IMG/VR virus record: IMGVR_UViG_3300008448_000303
Span: 1 to 35,589 of that record
Origin: a virus
Direction: 5' to 3' (one strand)
Length of the DNA stretch: 35,589 bases
Shown: in pieces, positions 13,281-20,949 of the stretch
Layout: each line of letters begins with the position of its first letter
How positions within the stretch are numbered: the stretch's first letter is position 1
Notes under the pieces: generated by a model
The model's database searches: none
Seen by the model: only the letters and a program-made list of their open reading frames with translations
What the model was told of the DNA's origin: nothing
Made by a program: the position numbers and the translations under genes

Positions 13281-13308
13281 TTTACACCCTAAAAACCAAG
13301 CTTATAGG
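13281..13308 (+). promoter_or_regulatory. Promoter candidate for the lysis cassette
   Basis: TTTACA, 16 bases, TATAGG, with the predicted start about 27 bases before the ATG at 13342. A second possible plus-strand pair (TTGTCA, 15 bases, TATATT) lies at 13179-13205 and shares its -35 region with the minus-strand promoter. Confidence 0.42.
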
Positions 13309-13341
13309 GCAAAATTGAAATAAGTCAAATTTGAGGAGCTA

Positions 13342-14751
13342 ATGACCCTACTGCGCAAGCTCGCAGCATCATTTGGCGTATTAACCGTTGTTTTTGGGCC
13401 TCTTCTACTCGCCACACCAGCGTACGCAAGTACCGCGATTCAGTTCACGTATTACTGGACTGAGCAAAACTTCACGTTTACCGATGAACAGGTGACCGTT
13501 GTCGTTACTAACGACATTACGAACAAAATCGGCGGCGACGGTGAGGTAGTTGACTCCTACCGTATTACTTTTGGCACTCAAGTTATTGAGGTAACTGAGA
13601 AACACGGGGCAAGGCCTTACGTGTTTGACGTAGTAGGTACTCAAACTATAAAACTTGAGGGCATTGATAATGGCTTTTGGTCAGGCAACTATGGCCCAAT
13701 CATGGAGATTAGTTCTACTCCACTAACTCCACCTGTGCCGAACTGGTGGGCACAGGAAAACTGGGAAGGCGAATCTGTTACTTTAACTGCCCCTGAGGGC
13801 TGGGAGTTTGCTTATGTACGTGGGTGGTACGGTGCGCCTAACGATTGGAACTGTGGCGTAGATGTGTCAGAGATTATGGGCACCTACATGCTTGGTAAGA
13901 CCACTGCCACTATCGCCTTAGATAACGGGACGTTTGGCGACCCTTGCGGTGGCGTAGTCAAAGTAACACGTTTTACTTGGGGTATTGTTCCGATTTCATC
14001 TCAACCGGTAGTTGAGCCCACTCCAACACCTACCCCAGAGCCTACACCAGAACCTACTGTCGCTCCTCCTGTTGTAGAGCCTACTCCTGAACCGACTCCA
14101 GAACCGACTCCTGAGCCCACCCCAGAACCTACGGAGGAACCTACAGTTGAACCGACGCCAGAACCTGAACCTGAACCTGAACCAACGCCTGAGCCGTCCG
14201 AGGAACCTACTGAAGAGCCAACAACACCTGAGCCTGAACCGACACCAGAACCAGAGCCGAGCGATACCACCGAAGAATCCGTTGCCGTAATTGAAGACCT
14301 AACTGCCATTAAGCCAGAAGAACTAACCGACGCCGAAGTAGAAGAGCTTGTAGAAGCAGCTGAAGAAGTCCTGGCTAACACTGAGCAGGGGTCTCCAGAG
14401 TACCAGCAGGCTCTTGAAGCGCTAGCGATTGCCGCAGTTGCTGATGACCCAGAGGTATCTGAAGAGCTAGCAGCGGTACCTGTGGTTGGAGCTGTGGCTA
14501 CAGCAGTTTTGGAGTCGTTCAACGCCCTAGGAAACGTGGGAGCCGACATGGCACCACAGGTCCGTGAAGACGCAGAGAAAACTGTCCTTGCGTCCGTTAT
14601 CGCAACTGGAGCCGCCGTACAGGCGACTGTAGGAGCGGCCACTGCAGCGGCTTCTATGGCCGCCTCAGCGCCAACAGGAGGCTCTACCGGCGGCTCTACC
14701 GGCGGTGGTGCAGTTTCAGCAGAATCAACTATCAGAAGGAAAGAACAATGA
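13342..14751 (+). CDS. Secreted Pro/Thr/Glu-rich repeat protein at the head of the lysis cassette
   Basis: The 469-residue protein starts with a Sec signal peptide (hydrophobic core to residue 24, cleavage likely after AYA at 29). Two beta-rich regions follow (about 30-130 and 135-215, the second with WGIVP at its end), then a Pro-Glu-Thr repeat linker (about 223-310), an acidic helical segment ([19 protein letters not shown], near 330), and an Ala-rich hydrophobic stretch (about 415-445) with a short basic tail. It should be exported and span or cover the thick cell wall. Function is unknown; the ribosome site GAGGAG is strong. Confidence 0.88.
   Translation: MTLLRKLAASFGVLTVVFGPLLLATPAYASTAIQFTYYWTEQNFTFTDEQVTVVVTNDITNKIGGDGEVVDSYRITFGTQVIEVTEKHGARPYVFDVVGTQTIKLEGIDNGFWSGNYGPIMEISSTPLTPPVPNWWAQENWEGESVTLTAPEGWEFAYVRGWYGAPNDWNCGVDVSEIMGTYMLGKTTATIALDNGTFGDPCGGVVKVTRFTWGIVPISSQPVVEPTPTPTPEPTPEPTVAPPVVEPTPEPTPEPTPEPTPEPTEEPTVEPTPEPEPEPEPTPEPSEEPTEEPTTPEPEPTPEPEPSDTTEESVAVIEDLTAIKPEELTDAEVEELVEAAEEVLANTEQGSPEYQQALEALAIAAVADDPEVSEELAAVPVVGAVATAVLESFNALGNVGADMAPQVREDAEKTVLASVIATGAAVQATVGAATAAASMAASAPTGGSTGGSTGGGAVSAESTIRRKEQ
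14008..14275 (+). repeat. Pro-Glu-Pro-Thr coding repeat
   Basis: Degenerate 6- and 12-base units coding for [10 protein letters not shown] and EPEP repeat through this stretch. Synonymous third-base changes between units show that the protein repeat, not the DNA repeat, is maintained. The reverse strand stays open only because of this composition. Confidence 0.8.
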
Positions 14752-14915
14752 AGAAATTCGTGAATGACCTACTGGGCCAGGTATGGACCTTGCTTGGTAT
14801 GTTCGTGGCCTGGGTGGTGCTCGAGGGGTCTGCAAAGACCATTGTCGGGTACTGCATTATTGGCACCCTAATCCTGTGGGCAGTAACTTACCGCCTACGC
14901 AACCCGAAAGAGTGA
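14748..14915 (+). CDS. Small two-helix membrane protein, holin-like (55 aa)
   Basis: ATG overlaps the stop of the secreted protein (ATGA), with AGAAGGAAAG upstream. Two hydrophobic helices (about residues 11-25, [13 protein letters not shown], and 31-48, [15 protein letters not shown]) flank a short charged turn, and the ends are basic. Size and topology suit a class II holin or its partner. A larger holin-like protein lies downstream, so the two may form a holin/antiholin pair, which is inference. Confidence 0.75.
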   Translation: MKKFVNDLLGQVWTLLGMFVAWVVLEGSAKTIVGYCIIGTLILWAVTYRLRNPKE

Positions 14916-14921
14916 CGCCTC

Positions 14922-15146
14922 ATGTCTTGGCTCACTTATTGGATTAGGTACCGGATGCACTACTACACTCCAAAATTTAAAGATATTCAAAAACTTGCCT
15001 TTGAAGAAGCGATTGCCTACTACAAAGATAAGACCTGGACCCGAATAGAGTTCCGTGCTTTTCAGGACGGCTTTATTAAGGCCTATCGCAGAGCTTACGC
15101 CCAGGCTGAAATGGCCAAAGAATTAGCCAAGTTAAATTTGGCCTAA
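14922..15146 (+). CDS. Hypothetical protein in the lysis cassette (74 aa)
   Basis: Not recognised. The sequence is basic and aromatic at the start (SWLTYWIRYRMHYYTPKF), then helical with charged residues and a C-terminal AQAEMAKELAKLNLA helix. It lacks a signal peptide and a clear membrane segment. It follows the small membrane protein by six bases and precedes the endolysin by 35, so it is co-transcribed with lysis genes. Confidence 0.75.
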   Translation: MSWLTYWIRYRMHYYTPKFKDIQKLAFEEAIAYYKDKTWTRIEFRAFQDGFIKAYRRAYAQAEMAKELAKLNLA

Positions 15147-15181
15147 TAACCGACAATAGATAGATACCCGAAAGGAACAAC

Positions 15182-15667
15182 ATGGCATTTACACCATGGA
15201 AACTACCATTCCCTGAAAAGAAGGTAACCGAGCACTACGGTGAAATGAGTGCATTCCGCAAGAAGATGAAACTTCAGCCACACTCTGGTACTGACTGGGC
15301 TATGCCTGGTGGCACCAAGATTCCAGCCGTTGGTAACGGACGAATCAAGTTTGTTGGCGAGTCTAAGGTTCTCGGCAACGTAATTGTACAGTCAGTCGCT
15401 GACAAAGAAGGTAACATCTGGTACATCGGCTACTGCCACCTACAGAAGGTCCCTACCCTAAAGGTCGGAGACCCAATCAAGGTTGGAGAGACTATCGGCC
15501 TCGTAGGAACAACTGGTACCGCATCAAGCGGAAACCACCTTCACGCAACCGCTAGCCGCAAGGTTAAGGGTGTATTCGGAGCAACATCAGACAAGGTTGA
15601 CTTAGTCAAACTTTGGAAGAAAAACTCAACCCCAGTCGCAGCCCCAGCTGCAGAAGGAGCTAAATAA
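15182..15667 (+). CDS. M23-family endolysin (161 aa)
   Basis: The M23 metallopeptidase pattern is complete: PHSGTDWAMPGG (His34, Asp38) for zinc, YCHLQ (His86), and GNHLHATAS (His119, His121). Such enzymes cut peptide bridges in peptidoglycan. There is no signal peptide, so release through a holin is expected, and holin-like genes flank it on both sides. A short Pro/Ala-rich tail ends the protein. The ATG follows AAAGGAAC. It is the main lysis enzyme candidate. Confidence 0.92.
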   Translation: MAFTPWKLPFPEKKVTEHYGEMSAFRKKMKLQPHSGTDWAMPGGTKIPAVGNGRIKFVGESKVLGNVIVQSVADKEGNIWYIGYCHLQKVPTLKVGDPIKVGETIGLVGTTGTASSGNHLHATASRKVKGVFGATSDKVDLVKLWKKNSTPVAAPAAEGAK

Positions 15668-16059
15668 TGAAAGAGCTCATTAAAACTATTCTTGCCCGCG
15701 CGTTCGGTCTTCTACTTGCAACGTTCTTTGCAGGTACAGGTGTTGGTGCTATTGCTACCAACGGTGACTGGGTACTCGGTTCACTAATTGGTGTAGGTTC
15801 AGCGTTTGCTGTCGTACTAACCACCATTGGTGTGACCCTAGCCTGGTCAGGAACTTTGAACCCGCAGGACATCGCTAATGCGTTCCGTGCGGCTGTGGCT
15901 AAGGCCGCCGATGGCAACGAGAACCTAGAGGCCGCTTTGAAGGTAAAGCAGGATGACAACTTTGATTTCGATGATGTCAACTTTGACTCAGACGACGACC
16001 TCAACGAGGACGATGACGATGACGAAGCTACCGTTGCTCCTGGAGAAGACGCTAAGTAA
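15667..16059 (+). CDS. Holin-like membrane protein with acidic tail (130 aa)
   Basis: Two hydrophobic helices (about residues 11-31, FGLLLATFFAGTGVGAI, and 36-60, VLGSLIGVGSAFAVVLTTIG) are followed by a helical linker and a strongly acidic C-terminus, almost all Asp and Glu near residues 98-120. A two-helix topology next to an endolysin is typical of holins, although acidic rather than basic tails are unusual. The ATG overlaps the endolysin stop (TAATG). A bidirectional terminator follows. Confidence 0.82.
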   Translation: MKELIKTILARAFGLLLATFFAGTGVGAIATNGDWVLGSLIGVGSAFAVVLTTIGVTLAWSGTLNPQDIANAFRAAVAKAADGNENLEAALKVKQDDNFDFDDVNFDSDDDLNEDDDDDEATVAPGEDAK

Positions 16060-16065
16060 TTAAAT

Positions 16066-16107
16066 AAAAAGCCGCCTTTGCAGGTAACCTGCTTAGGCGG
16101 CTTTTTT
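16066..16107. terminator. Bidirectional terminator between convergent genes
   Basis: A long hairpin, GCCGCCT with AGGCGGC and inside it GCAGG with CCTGC, is flanked by AAAAA on the left and TTTTTT on the right. It can end both the plus-strand lysis transcript and the minus-strand replisome transcript. Confidence 0.93.
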
Positions 16108-16110
16108 ATT

Positions 16111-16245
16111 TTATTTGCGTACTAGACGACGCTTAATAGCATCAAAAATCTTTGGGCGCTTCTTGAAGGCCTTGCCGTTCTTGCGGTCACCCTCGTTGCT
16201 CTTTTTTGGGGCAGGTGCTCCACCTTTGCCTTTGCCTTTAGCCAT
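16111..16245 (-). CDS. Small basic protein (44 aa)
   Basis: ATG at 16245 preceded by AGGAGA. The protein is Lys/Gly-rich at the start (AKGKGKGGAPAPKK) and ends in a basic amphipathic helix (PKIFDAIKRRLVRK). About 40 percent of residues are Lys, Arg or Gly. It is the last gene of the replisome transcript. Function unknown, possibly nucleic-acid binding. Confidence 0.72.
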   Translation of the reverse strand: MAKGKGKGGAPAPKKSNEGDRKNGKAFKKRPKIFDAIKRRLVRK

Positions 16246-16253
16246 CTTTTCTC

Positions 16254-16487
16254 CTATACTTCAAAGCCAGAATTAGTTGCCCGCCAAATACTCGGCGAGT
16301 GGTTTTGCTCTACTAGACGTTTTTCTACTACGTCTTTGTAAAGGCGAATGATGTGAATGCAGGCGTCTTCATTATCCATGAAGTCCTCCTCACCCTCAGT
16401 CATTGGAATGCCATCGTGCGTGGCACAGACTGATGGGCCACACCAGTTGTTTTTTAGGCCAGTTTGTAGCCATTCATCAAACGTCAT
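16254..16487 (-). CDS. Small hypothetical phage protein (77 aa)
   Basis: A short acidic protein with MTFDEWLQTGL at the start, then a Cys/His group (WCGPSVCATHDG), an acidic loop (EGEEDFMDNEDACIHIIRLY) and a variable tail. I associate this pattern with small uncharacterised phage proteins, but cannot assign a function. The cysteines and histidines could bind a metal. It follows the SNF2-type helicase by eight bases in the same transcript. Confidence 0.8.
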   Translation of the reverse strand: MTFDEWLQTGLKNNWCGPSVCATHDGIPMTEGEEDFMDNEDACIHIIRLYKDVVEKRLVEQNHSPSIWRATNSGFEV

Positions 16488-16495
16488 TTTATCTC

Positions 16496-18079
16496 CTAAA
16501 CAGATGTATCTAACAGGAAACCACGTAGTGACCCAATTGTCAAGTCCACGCCACCTTTATCATTAATTCCCTCTCCGTCAATTACAGCAGAGGCTACGGC
16601 GTTCTTTTGCTGCAGGGCCTCATATTGACGGACCTCAATTGAGCCGTTGATTAGGAAGTCCTGAATTACAATGGTTTTCCACTCAGAGCTAGCGCGGCGA
16701 ATACGGCCGTTGCGCTGAGTAGCCAGGCCGCTAGACCAAGGTAAATCGTAGTTAATGAGCATGTTTGCTGCCGGCAGGTCAACACCATAACCACCAGCAT
16801 CTGAGCTAACAATGACACGAGTGTTAGGGTCATTATTAAGAGCATTTTTGTGCTTCTCCTTAGTTTTTGCGTCTAGTTGACCGGTGTAGGTGACGGTTAT
16901 ATCGCGTCCAATCCTATCGGCTATTATACCTACCATGTCTACGTATGAACAGAACACCACCAGTTTATTGCGCTCGTCCTGCTCTAAGAAAGATTGTACA
17001 TATTGTACAAAATTATCCAATTTGGTGTTTGGCAGTCCCTCTAGCAGGTCTTCTTCCACCAGTTGATTAGCGTAGGCAGAGCCTTCGCCATTTCCCTCTA
17101 AGAACTTTCTGGAACTTACCTTTAGCAGCTCAGGCGAACAGGCAAGCATCTTCAGAGCACCAATCTTTGACATAACCTGGCCACGTAGCTCGTCTGCAGG
17201 TCCTCCCCACGACTTCTCAAAGCCATAGTGGGCCATAATATTAAATGAGCTGCCAAACATGGTCTGCGCGTTATCTAGGTCAAGTAGTAGGTCATCTACG
17301 ATTCGCTTGTAGAGCTTAGAAGTTTTGCGGTCCAAGTGAACGTAAATCGGGTCCTTGTGAATAGTCTCAGGCAAGAAAGGGGCTACGTCCGGGTCTTTTT
17401 GCGCCTTACGTACAGACGCTTCTTTCATCCTCTCGTGAAGAATAGGCAAGTTTCGGTAGCGGTCTACTCCGCCCCAGTTATTGCGCACAATAAAGGTCAT
17501 GTCAAACTTATCGAAGCGTCCGAGCACAGAGTCGTCAACAAACTGCATAATGCTAAATAGTTCTTCCGGCTTGCCATTCTCAACGGGGGTTCCGGTTAAG
17601 GCAAATCTGTACTCGCAAGTAGCCAGCTTCTTAGTAGCCTTAGCACGCTTGGACCTAAATGACTTAATAGCGGTTGCTTCATCTAGAACAACAAAGCCTC
17701 TAGGGAGCTTGCTTACAAATTCCCAATCGTTTACTACCTGCTCGTAATTCATGATGATGTAGTCTACGCCGGTTGTTTTCCACTTCATAGCGCGTTCGTA
17801 CTGGCGCTTACGCTGGTCTGGGGTACCGTCTATAACTACTGAGGTAGACCCGTTAGTAAACTTTTTTATGGATTCAGCCCACTGATACTTAAGGCTAGAT
17901 AAGCAAATAATTAAGCCGGGCTCTGTGACCTTTCGCTCATCCATTAGGCGCTCAACTGCTGCAATTGTCAAAACAGTTTTTCCAAGCCCTAGGTCGTATG
18001 CCACTAGCATCTTTTTGCGCTCGCACATTTTGTCCACAGCCTCTGGCTGGTATGGGAGAAGGGTGCCTACAAAACTCAC
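16496..18079 (-). CDS. SNF2/UvsW-like DNA helicase (527 aa)
   Basis: Superfamily 2 motifs appear in order: Walker A YDLGLGKT (28-35), VLDEAT (131-136, motif II), ALTGTPVENG (160-169, motif III) and RNGRIRRASS in the second RecA domain (motif VI, near 480). The QPEAVDKM start is the Q-like region. Phage relatives act in fork reversal, branch migration or transcription-replication switching like T4 UvsW. The ATG at 18079 overlaps the primase stop. It is in the middle of the replisome block, which suits a recombination-dependent replication role. Confidence 0.9.
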   Translation of the reverse strand: MSFVGTLLPYQPEAVDKMCERKKMLVAYDLGLGKTVLTIAAVERLMDERKVTEPGLIICLSSLKYQWAESIKKFTNGSTSVVIDGTPDQRKRQYERAMKWKTTGVDYIIMNYEQVVNDWEFVSKLPRGFVVLDEATAIKSFRSKRAKATKKLATCEYRFALTGTPVENGKPEELFSIMQFVDDSVLGRFDKFDMTFIVRNNWGGVDRYRNLPILHERMKEASVRKAQKDPDVAPFLPETIHKDPIYVHLDRKTSKLYKRIVDDLLLDLDNAQTMFGSSFNIMAHYGFEKSWGGPADELRGQVMSKIGALKMLACSPELLKVSSRKFLEGNGEGSAYANQLVEEDLLEGLPNTKLDNFVQYVQSFLEQDERNKLVVFCSYVDMVGIIADRIGRDITVTYTGQLDAKTKEKHKNALNNDPNTRVIVSSDAGGYGVDLPAANMLINYDLPWSSGLATQRNGRIRRASSEWKTIVIQDFLINGSIEVRQYEALQQKNAVASAVIDGEGINDKGGVDLTIGSLRGFLLDTSV

Positions 18080-19029
18080 TGTAGTGCCCCTAATCCGTGT
18101 ACATTGTGCTTGGCATTATTTAGGCCAGTAAGTATCTCCGATTTGCTCATGCCTCCAACGTCTTTCATCTCCGTGTGCGCGTAGTTAAAGAACCACGCCT
18201 CAAAACCTAACTGTATGCTTTTCTCGAGCATAGACTTAGATGCGGCTAGTCCCGCTTCGTCGTTATCTAGTGCAAACACTACCTCTTCAGCCTCTCTAAT
18301 TAGGTTTAGTTGCGTGTTTGAAATTAAAGCGCCGTAGGTAGAAACCCCGCCGCTGATTCCTAGAGAGTCTAGCCTGATTACATCTAGCGGGGACTCTACG
18401 ACAATCATACGACCGCCGTCATACCTGTTAAATCCAAATAGCGTCGTTGACTTCTGAACACCTGGCGGGTAGTTCTTAAAGTAACGGTGCCTAAATCCTT
18501 TTTCCTGCCACCCTAGAAGCTTGTTTGTTCTAGGCTCTCTAATCACAGTAATCCAGTTACCAAAGTTAGGGTCCCAGAGTAGCTGATACTTGCTTGCCGA
18601 CTCTAGAGTTAGTCCACGCGCTTTTAGGGCAGACGCCGGAGGGTAGGTAAACAAGGCTAAACGGGACTCGCCCATTCCCTGAACCTCTTTGAATACAGGC
18701 TCGTCATCCTGGTCGTCTTCGGTAGGCCCAAGCGAGATGTTGTCAAAAGACAGGTATAGCCAGTCTTTTGCATCGGCGTAGTCTAGAAAACCGTTAGCGT
18801 CCCTGAGCCCCTGCACCGTAGCAATCAGTGACCAGATGTTTCCCTTGAACCCGCAAGAAAAGCAAATGTGAGCACCTGTCTCAGCGTTTATCCACCATGA
18901 TGGATTGTGGTCTTCTTTTCCCGTAATCTCTTTGTGGCCTGGACACAGAGCAAGTATCTCGTCTCCGCGGGTCTGTACAGGCTCAATGTTTAGACGCTCT
19001 AAGACCCGCTCCATCTCGTTTAGCATCAT
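18076..19029 (-). CDS. DnaG-like primase (317 aa)
   Basis: An N-terminal zinc-binding domain shows Cys29, His32, Cys56 and Cys59 (CPGH ... CFSC), followed by a TOPRIM domain with MIVVESPLDVIRL (Glu212) and VVFALDNDEAG (Asp255, Asp257). The helicase-interaction C-terminus of bacterial DnaG is missing, as is usual for phage primases. It makes RNA primers for lagging-strand synthesis. Its start overlaps the helicase stop; two adjacent ATGs at 19029 and 19026 are both possible. Confidence 0.92.
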   Translation of the reverse strand: MMLNEMERVLERLNIEPVQTRGDEILALCPGHKEITGKEDHNPSWWINAETGAHICFSCGFKGNIWSLIATVQGLRDANGFLDYADAKDWLYLSFDNISLGPTEDDQDDEPVFKEVQGMGESRLALFTYPPASALKARGLTLESASKYQLLWDPNFGNWITVIREPRTNKLLGWQEKGFRHRYFKNYPPGVQKSTTLFGFNRYDGGRMIVVESPLDVIRLDSLGISGGVSTYGALISNTQLNLIREAEEVVFALDNDEAGLAASKSMLEKSIQLGFEAWFFNYAHTEMKDVGGMSKSEILTGLNNAKHNVHGLGALQ

Positions 19030-20252
19030 ACGTCATCACCGTTCATCTCACGGAACATACCAGAGGCCCAGTCCCACATTAGAGACGCTTCTACGTTTGC
19101 GCTGTTACGTGCGGCCATGACTTTGAGAATACGAGTGTCGTCTACAGTCTCGTCTTCTTTTTCTAGACCGAATACAACGTCTGCATCCTGTAGGAACGAG
19201 GAAGAGTAACCAATCGAGTCGGTAGATACCTTGCCCTTTTTAGTCTTCCAGTTGAGGGCCTGTGTCGTAATTACCACTGGCTTGTTCATGCGCTGCGCAA
19301 GTCTCTTCAGCGAGCGCGTAATTCCCGTCAGGGCCTGTGGAGTGTTTGACTCGCCAGTCTGCTCGTCCAGCATCAGGTAGACACCGTCAATGAATATTAC
19401 GTCAGGCTGTAGCACCTGCACCTTGCTTTGAATAGCAGATACCGTGATACCGTGCGCTGAGTCAACAAGCCAGAAGTTTGTCTTATCGTCAGCCATAGTC
19501 TCGAGAGACTCTTTGTATCGCTTTTCTTCATCAGCATTAAGTGAGCCGGTGATTAGTCGATTGTGAGAGACCTGGGCACGCATTGAGTCATATCGGTCCT
19601 GCTGCTCGCGGTTTGTCATCTCGAATGACTGGAACATTGGAGACAGCCCCTGCTTGTGAATGTTATTCGCAATCTGTAGGGCGAGGGTTGACTTACCGGT
19701 CTTAGGCGTTGCTACGACAACAATCAACTGGCCCTTTTGCAGACCGTTGGTGACAGCGTCAATGGTTGGGAATCCTGTAGCAACACCTAGTAGGCCTGGG
19801 TTGTTCTTACGGAATACGTAATCTTCCCAGCGAGACTCGGTAGTTTGAATAAGGTTTACATCCGAGGTCTTGTTTAGGCCCTCTTCTTCCAACCTAACAA
19901 TCCCGCCCTGCATAACCATCAAGGCGGACTCGTGGTCCTTATTGTTTTGAATCTCTTCGACAGCCAGACGCAAGGTGCTTGATATGGAATTCTTGCGGCG
20001 CTTGTCTAGCAAATCATCGAGCAGATAATCTACTGAGTCAGTAAGTTCTTGTAGTTGATAGGCGGGGAAGTTTGCTTGGACAACTTCCATGCTTGGGCAC
20101 TCCGCATACTTAGCAAAGTGGCTGCGTAGGAACGCCCAGACTCTGCGGTCCTCCTCGTCGGGGAACCAGCTGTCTGAGATGTTGCGCTCAAATAACGGGG
20201 ATAGGTCTCTTACTCTAATTACTGAACTGAGTAGTTTTGATTCGGTACTCAT
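19026..20252 (-). CDS. DnaB-like replicative helicase (408 aa)
   Basis: The C-terminal half is a RecA-fold DnaB ATPase: Walker A ATPKTGKST (181-189), FQSFEMTNREQQDR (the conserved E after the third strand), VIFIDGVYLM (Walker B) and VVITTQALN. The N-terminal 130 residues are an all-helical DnaB-N-like part. It should unwind the fork, be loaded by the DnaC-like protein and work with the primase encoded next. The ATG at 20252 is preferred for its ATGA overlap with the gene upstream. Confidence 0.93.
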   Translation of the reverse strand: MSTESKLLSSVIRVRDLSPLFERNISDSWFPDEEDRRVWAFLRSHFAKYAECPSMEVVQANFPAYQLQELTDSVDYLLDDLLDKRRKNSISSTLRLAVEEIQNNKDHESALMVMQGGIVRLEEEGLNKTSDVNLIQTTESRWEDYVFRKNNPGLLGVATGFPTIDAVTNGLQKGQLIVVVATPKTGKSTLALQIANNIHKQGLSPMFQSFEMTNREQQDRYDSMRAQVSHNRLITGSLNADEEKRYKESLETMADDKTNFWLVDSAHGITVSAIQSKVQVLQPDVIFIDGVYLMLDEQTGESNTPQALTGITRSLKRLAQRMNKPVVITTQALNWKTKKGKVSTDSIGYSSSFLQDADVVFGLEKEDETVDDTRILKVMAARNSANVEASLMWDWASGMFREMNGDDV

Positions 20253-20656
20253 ACTGTAGGAAAGTCCAATCCCCATCGTCCGTACCTCAATAGGCGGGAT
20301 GGTATGTCAATTACTCCGGCAACCTCTGGTCTGTAAGGAAGCTCAGAAACCAGCTTGTCTACGGACTTGTAAGCGGTGCCGTATCTAAACGGGTTCGTTC
20401 CAACCTTATCAAGGTGAATCATCAAATCTATCATTTCTTTTTCTGTTCGGTCAAAACTTACTAGCTCTAGGGTTATGCCCCGCTTAAGCGTAAAGACATA
20501 AAGGTGGCTTAGGACCAGGCGGTTGTACTCTATTTTTTTAGACCTGACAGGGATTACCTTTAGTACCTTTGTAACAGATTTGTACTCGTCAGTAATAACG
20601 TCAGTCGTTACTAAAATACGCTGAGGAAGCGCGTTGCTGATGTCGTTGCCTTGCAT
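20249..20656 (-). CDS. Hypothetical protein in the replisome block (135 aa)
   Basis: I do not recognise it. It is a mixed alpha/beta protein with an N-terminal strand ILVTTDVIT, a basic middle (KVIPVRSKKIEYNR) and the distinctive VSFDRTEKEMIDLMIHLDKVG followed by SELPYRPEVAGVIDIPSRLLRYGRW. No Walker, zinc or nuclease motif is seen. It is translated in overlap with both the SWIM protein (TGATG) and the helicase (ATGA), which implies a function in replication. Confidence 0.82.
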   Translation of the reverse strand: MQGNDISNALPQRILVTTDVITDEYKSVTKVLKVIPVRSKKIEYNRLVLSHLYVFTLKRGITLELVSFDRTEKEMIDLMIHLDKVGTNPFRYGTAYKSVDKLVSELPYRPEVAGVIDIPSRLLRYGRWGLDFPTV

Positions 20657-20949
20657 CAAATCACCTCTATTTTGGTGTTTTTGATGACAAACTCTCTGAA
20701 CAAGATTTCTGTTTCCATGGCTGCTTTTAGGTCGTTCTCTTTGACCGTGCCTAGGAACTTGAACGGGTATATCCCGCCGTTGTTACCGATTCTGGTCTCA
20801 ACAGTCTGTACGTGCTTGCAGTCGCCTTTGACGTTAAACCCTGGGCATGTGCAAGTCAGCTCATTGTCTTCTTTGCTAACTAGAACCTCAAAGATTCCTG
20901 GATTGTTTCCTCGGTAGCTTAAAAATACCTGTAACAAGTGGCTGGACAT
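20656..20949 (-). CDS. SWIM-type zinc-finger protein (97 aa)
   Basis: Residues 33-46 read CTCPGFNVKGDCKH, the Cys-x-Cys-x8-Cys-x-His signature of a SWIM zinc finger (Cys33, Cys35, Cys44, His46). SWIM domains bind DNA or protein and occur in recombination regulators such as the Shu complex. The start at 20949 is fixed by GAGGA and a TAATG overlap with the AAA+ gene. Placed between helicase loader and helicase, it may help loading or DNA recognition; that is inference. Confidence 0.85.
   Translation of the reverse strand: MSSHLLQVFLSYRGNNPGIFEVLVSKEDNELTCTCPGFNVKGDCKHVQTVETRIGNNGGIYPFKFLGTVKENDLKAAMETEILFREFVIKNTKIEVI

Noticed and set aside
13271-13300. preQ1-like pseudoknot (AGGG, loop with GTTT, CCCT, AAAAAC)
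   Set aside because: The superficial layout is similar, but the conserved preQ1 core bases are missing, the gene downstream has no link to queuosine, and the bases overlap a simpler promoter candidate.
14001-14642. Long minus-strand open frame, rich in Gly and Ser
   Set aside because: It is the mirror of the Pro/Thr/Glu repeats and acidic helix of the secreted protein; its composition follows from those codons, and no ribosome site precedes it.
15660-16004. 114-codon minus-strand frame opposite the holin-like gene
   Set aside because: It lies within a plus-strand operon and its Ser/Ala composition mirrors the Asp/Ala codons of the other strand.
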